NCBI GenBank assembly: GCA_029859085.1 | Contig: JAOUDU010000022.1 | Location: 1-12,629, forward strand | Length of the DNA stretch: 12,629 nucleotides | Source of the DNA: Gammaproteobacteria bacterium | GTDB lineage: Bacteria; Pseudomonadota; Gammaproteobacteria; Pseudomonadales; Halieaceae | Direction: 5' to 3' | Shown: one piece after another, positions 12,015-12,629 of the stretch | Position numbering within the stretch: the stretch's first letter is position 1 | Layout: each line of letters starts with the position of its first letter | Made by a program: the position numbers and the translations under genes | The notes under the pieces: generated by a model | What the model saw: only the letters and a program-made list of their open reading frames with translations | The model's database searches: none | What the model was told of the DNA's origin: nothing

Positions 12015-12629
12015 CCCTGTCCAGTACGCGCCAGGGCATGTTCTCGCCGGCGCGTAGAGGTGTGAGGAAATCCCGTCCCAGCGGTAGTTGCTCCGGCACC
12101 CGCCACTCCTCCCGGCGCAGGGTAATGGTGTCGGTATTGCGCGGCAGGCGGTAAAAATCGGGACCGAAATGGGACGCGAAACCTTCCAGTGCATGCAGGG
12201 CACCCAGTTGCTCGAATACCTCGGCATAGAGTTCGATGGCGGCATGGGCGGTGTAGACGCCGGCGCAGCCGCAGCGGGTCTCCTTGTTGCCGGTAGAGTG
12301 AGGCGCTGAATCTGTGCCGAGGAAAAAGCGCGGGTTGCCGGAAGTGGCCGCTTCCTGCAGCTCCAGCTGGTGGATATTGCGCTTGAGAATGGGCAGGCAG
12401 AAATAATGGGGGCGAATACCACCTACCAGCATATCGTTGCGGTTGAACAGCAGGTGGTGGGCGGTGATGGTTGCGGCCACCCCGGCGCGGGCCTCGCGTA
12501 CAAATGCGACCGCATCCCGGGTGGTGATGTGCTCGAACACGATGCGCAGGCCGGGAAAGCGCTCGGCAATCGGCGCCAGGTGGCGGTCGATGAAAACTTT
12601 CTCGCGGTCAAAAATGTCGATGTCGTGGT
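12007..12629 (-). CDS. pyrC: Dihydroorotase, class II homodimeric type (partial; N-terminus off right edge)
   Basis: Zinc enzyme of pyrimidine synthesis that interconverts carbamoyl-aspartate and dihydroorotate. The visible 206 residues begin HDIDIFDRE and carry FEHITT (zinc-ligand His equivalent to E. coli H177), [31 protein letters not shown], and FLGTDSAPH with the catalytic Asp (equivalent to D250) and following His, then the CGCAG segment. This matches E. coli PyrC closely. The N-terminal HxH motif, the carboxylated lysine and the first His ligand lie beyond position 12629. The TGA at 12007-12009 is within the first codons of rnt, so the two are one transcription unit. No truncation or frameshift is seen in the visible part. 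Confidence 0.95.
   Translation of the reverse strand, partial: HDIDIFDREKVFIDRHLAPIAERFPGLRIVFEHITTRDAVAFVREARAGVAATITAHHLLFNRNDMLVGGIRPHYFCLPILKRNIHQLELQEAATSGNPRFFLGTDSAPHSTGNKETRCGCAGVYTAHAAIELYAEVFEQLGALHALEGFASHFGPDFYRLPRNTDTITLRREEWRVPEQLPLGRDFLTPLRAGENMPWRVLDRGD

Overview
The window reads as chromosomal core DNA from a GC-rich gammaproteobacterium. It is probably a Pseudomonas relative in the broad sense; a marine Cellvibrionales-type lineage (Halieaceae, Microbulbiferaceae or similar) is my best guess, not a proof. The grounds are the order dksA-gluQ-(small membrane ORF)-cbrA, which is the Pseudomonas arrangement; the overlapping pair pyrC-rnt, also adjacent in Pseudomonas; and proteins that match Pseudomonas/E. 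coli families almost motif for motif. Two traits are unlike Pseudomonas: a PPi-type phosphofructokinase, and a DksA with a long histone H1-like tail. I see no mobile elements, tRNA/rRNA genes, CRISPR arrays or clear signs of horizontal transfer. Coding density is very high and no gene-free stretch exceeds 300 bases.

Layout. (1) Positions 1-2418, minus strand: dksA, gluQ, a 58-residue membrane ORF (cbrX-like), then the N-terminal third or less of cbrA, which runs off the left edge. This is a transcription/translation/carbon-sensing block. (2) Positions 2660-4219, plus strand: sfsA, divergent from dksA across a 241-base regulatory gap, then an M15 (VanY/LdcB-like) peptidase with no signal peptide. 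(3) Positions 4249-6301, minus strand: pfp (PPi-type phosphofructokinase) followed by ppa (soluble inorganic pyrophosphatase), so two PPi-consuming enzymes side by side. (4) Positions 6499-11348, plus strand: a tightly packed set of four overlapping genes, namely mpl (murein peptide ligase), a 12-TM MMPL/RND exporter, a small YkgJ/YeiW-type cysteine-cluster protein and a stand-alone LON-domain protein. It is divergent from pfp across 197 bases. (5) Positions 11367-12629, minus strand: rnt (RNase T) overlapping the 3' end of pyrC (dihydroorotase), whose N-terminus lies beyond the right edge.

How the genes may work together. DksA (ppGpp-dependent transcription), GluQ-RS (tRNA-Asp queuosine modification), CbrA (C/N-balance sensing) and RNase T (RNA 3' maturation) are growth-control functions. 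Mpl, and possibly the signal-less M15 peptidase, point to cytoplasmic recycling of cell-wall peptides. Pfp and Ppa set the fate of cellular pyrophosphate. The RND-YkgJ-LON trio rides in the mpl operon and its role is unknown.

Points most worth a second look: the DksA tail and its in-frame hexamer repeats, the small ORF translationally overlapping cbrA, the duplicated acidic module in the RND loop, the cytoplasmic M15 peptidase near mpl, and a 9-bp inverted repeat embracing the pfp/mpl promoter region. I found no clearly novel multi-gene system; most of the window is housekeeping.
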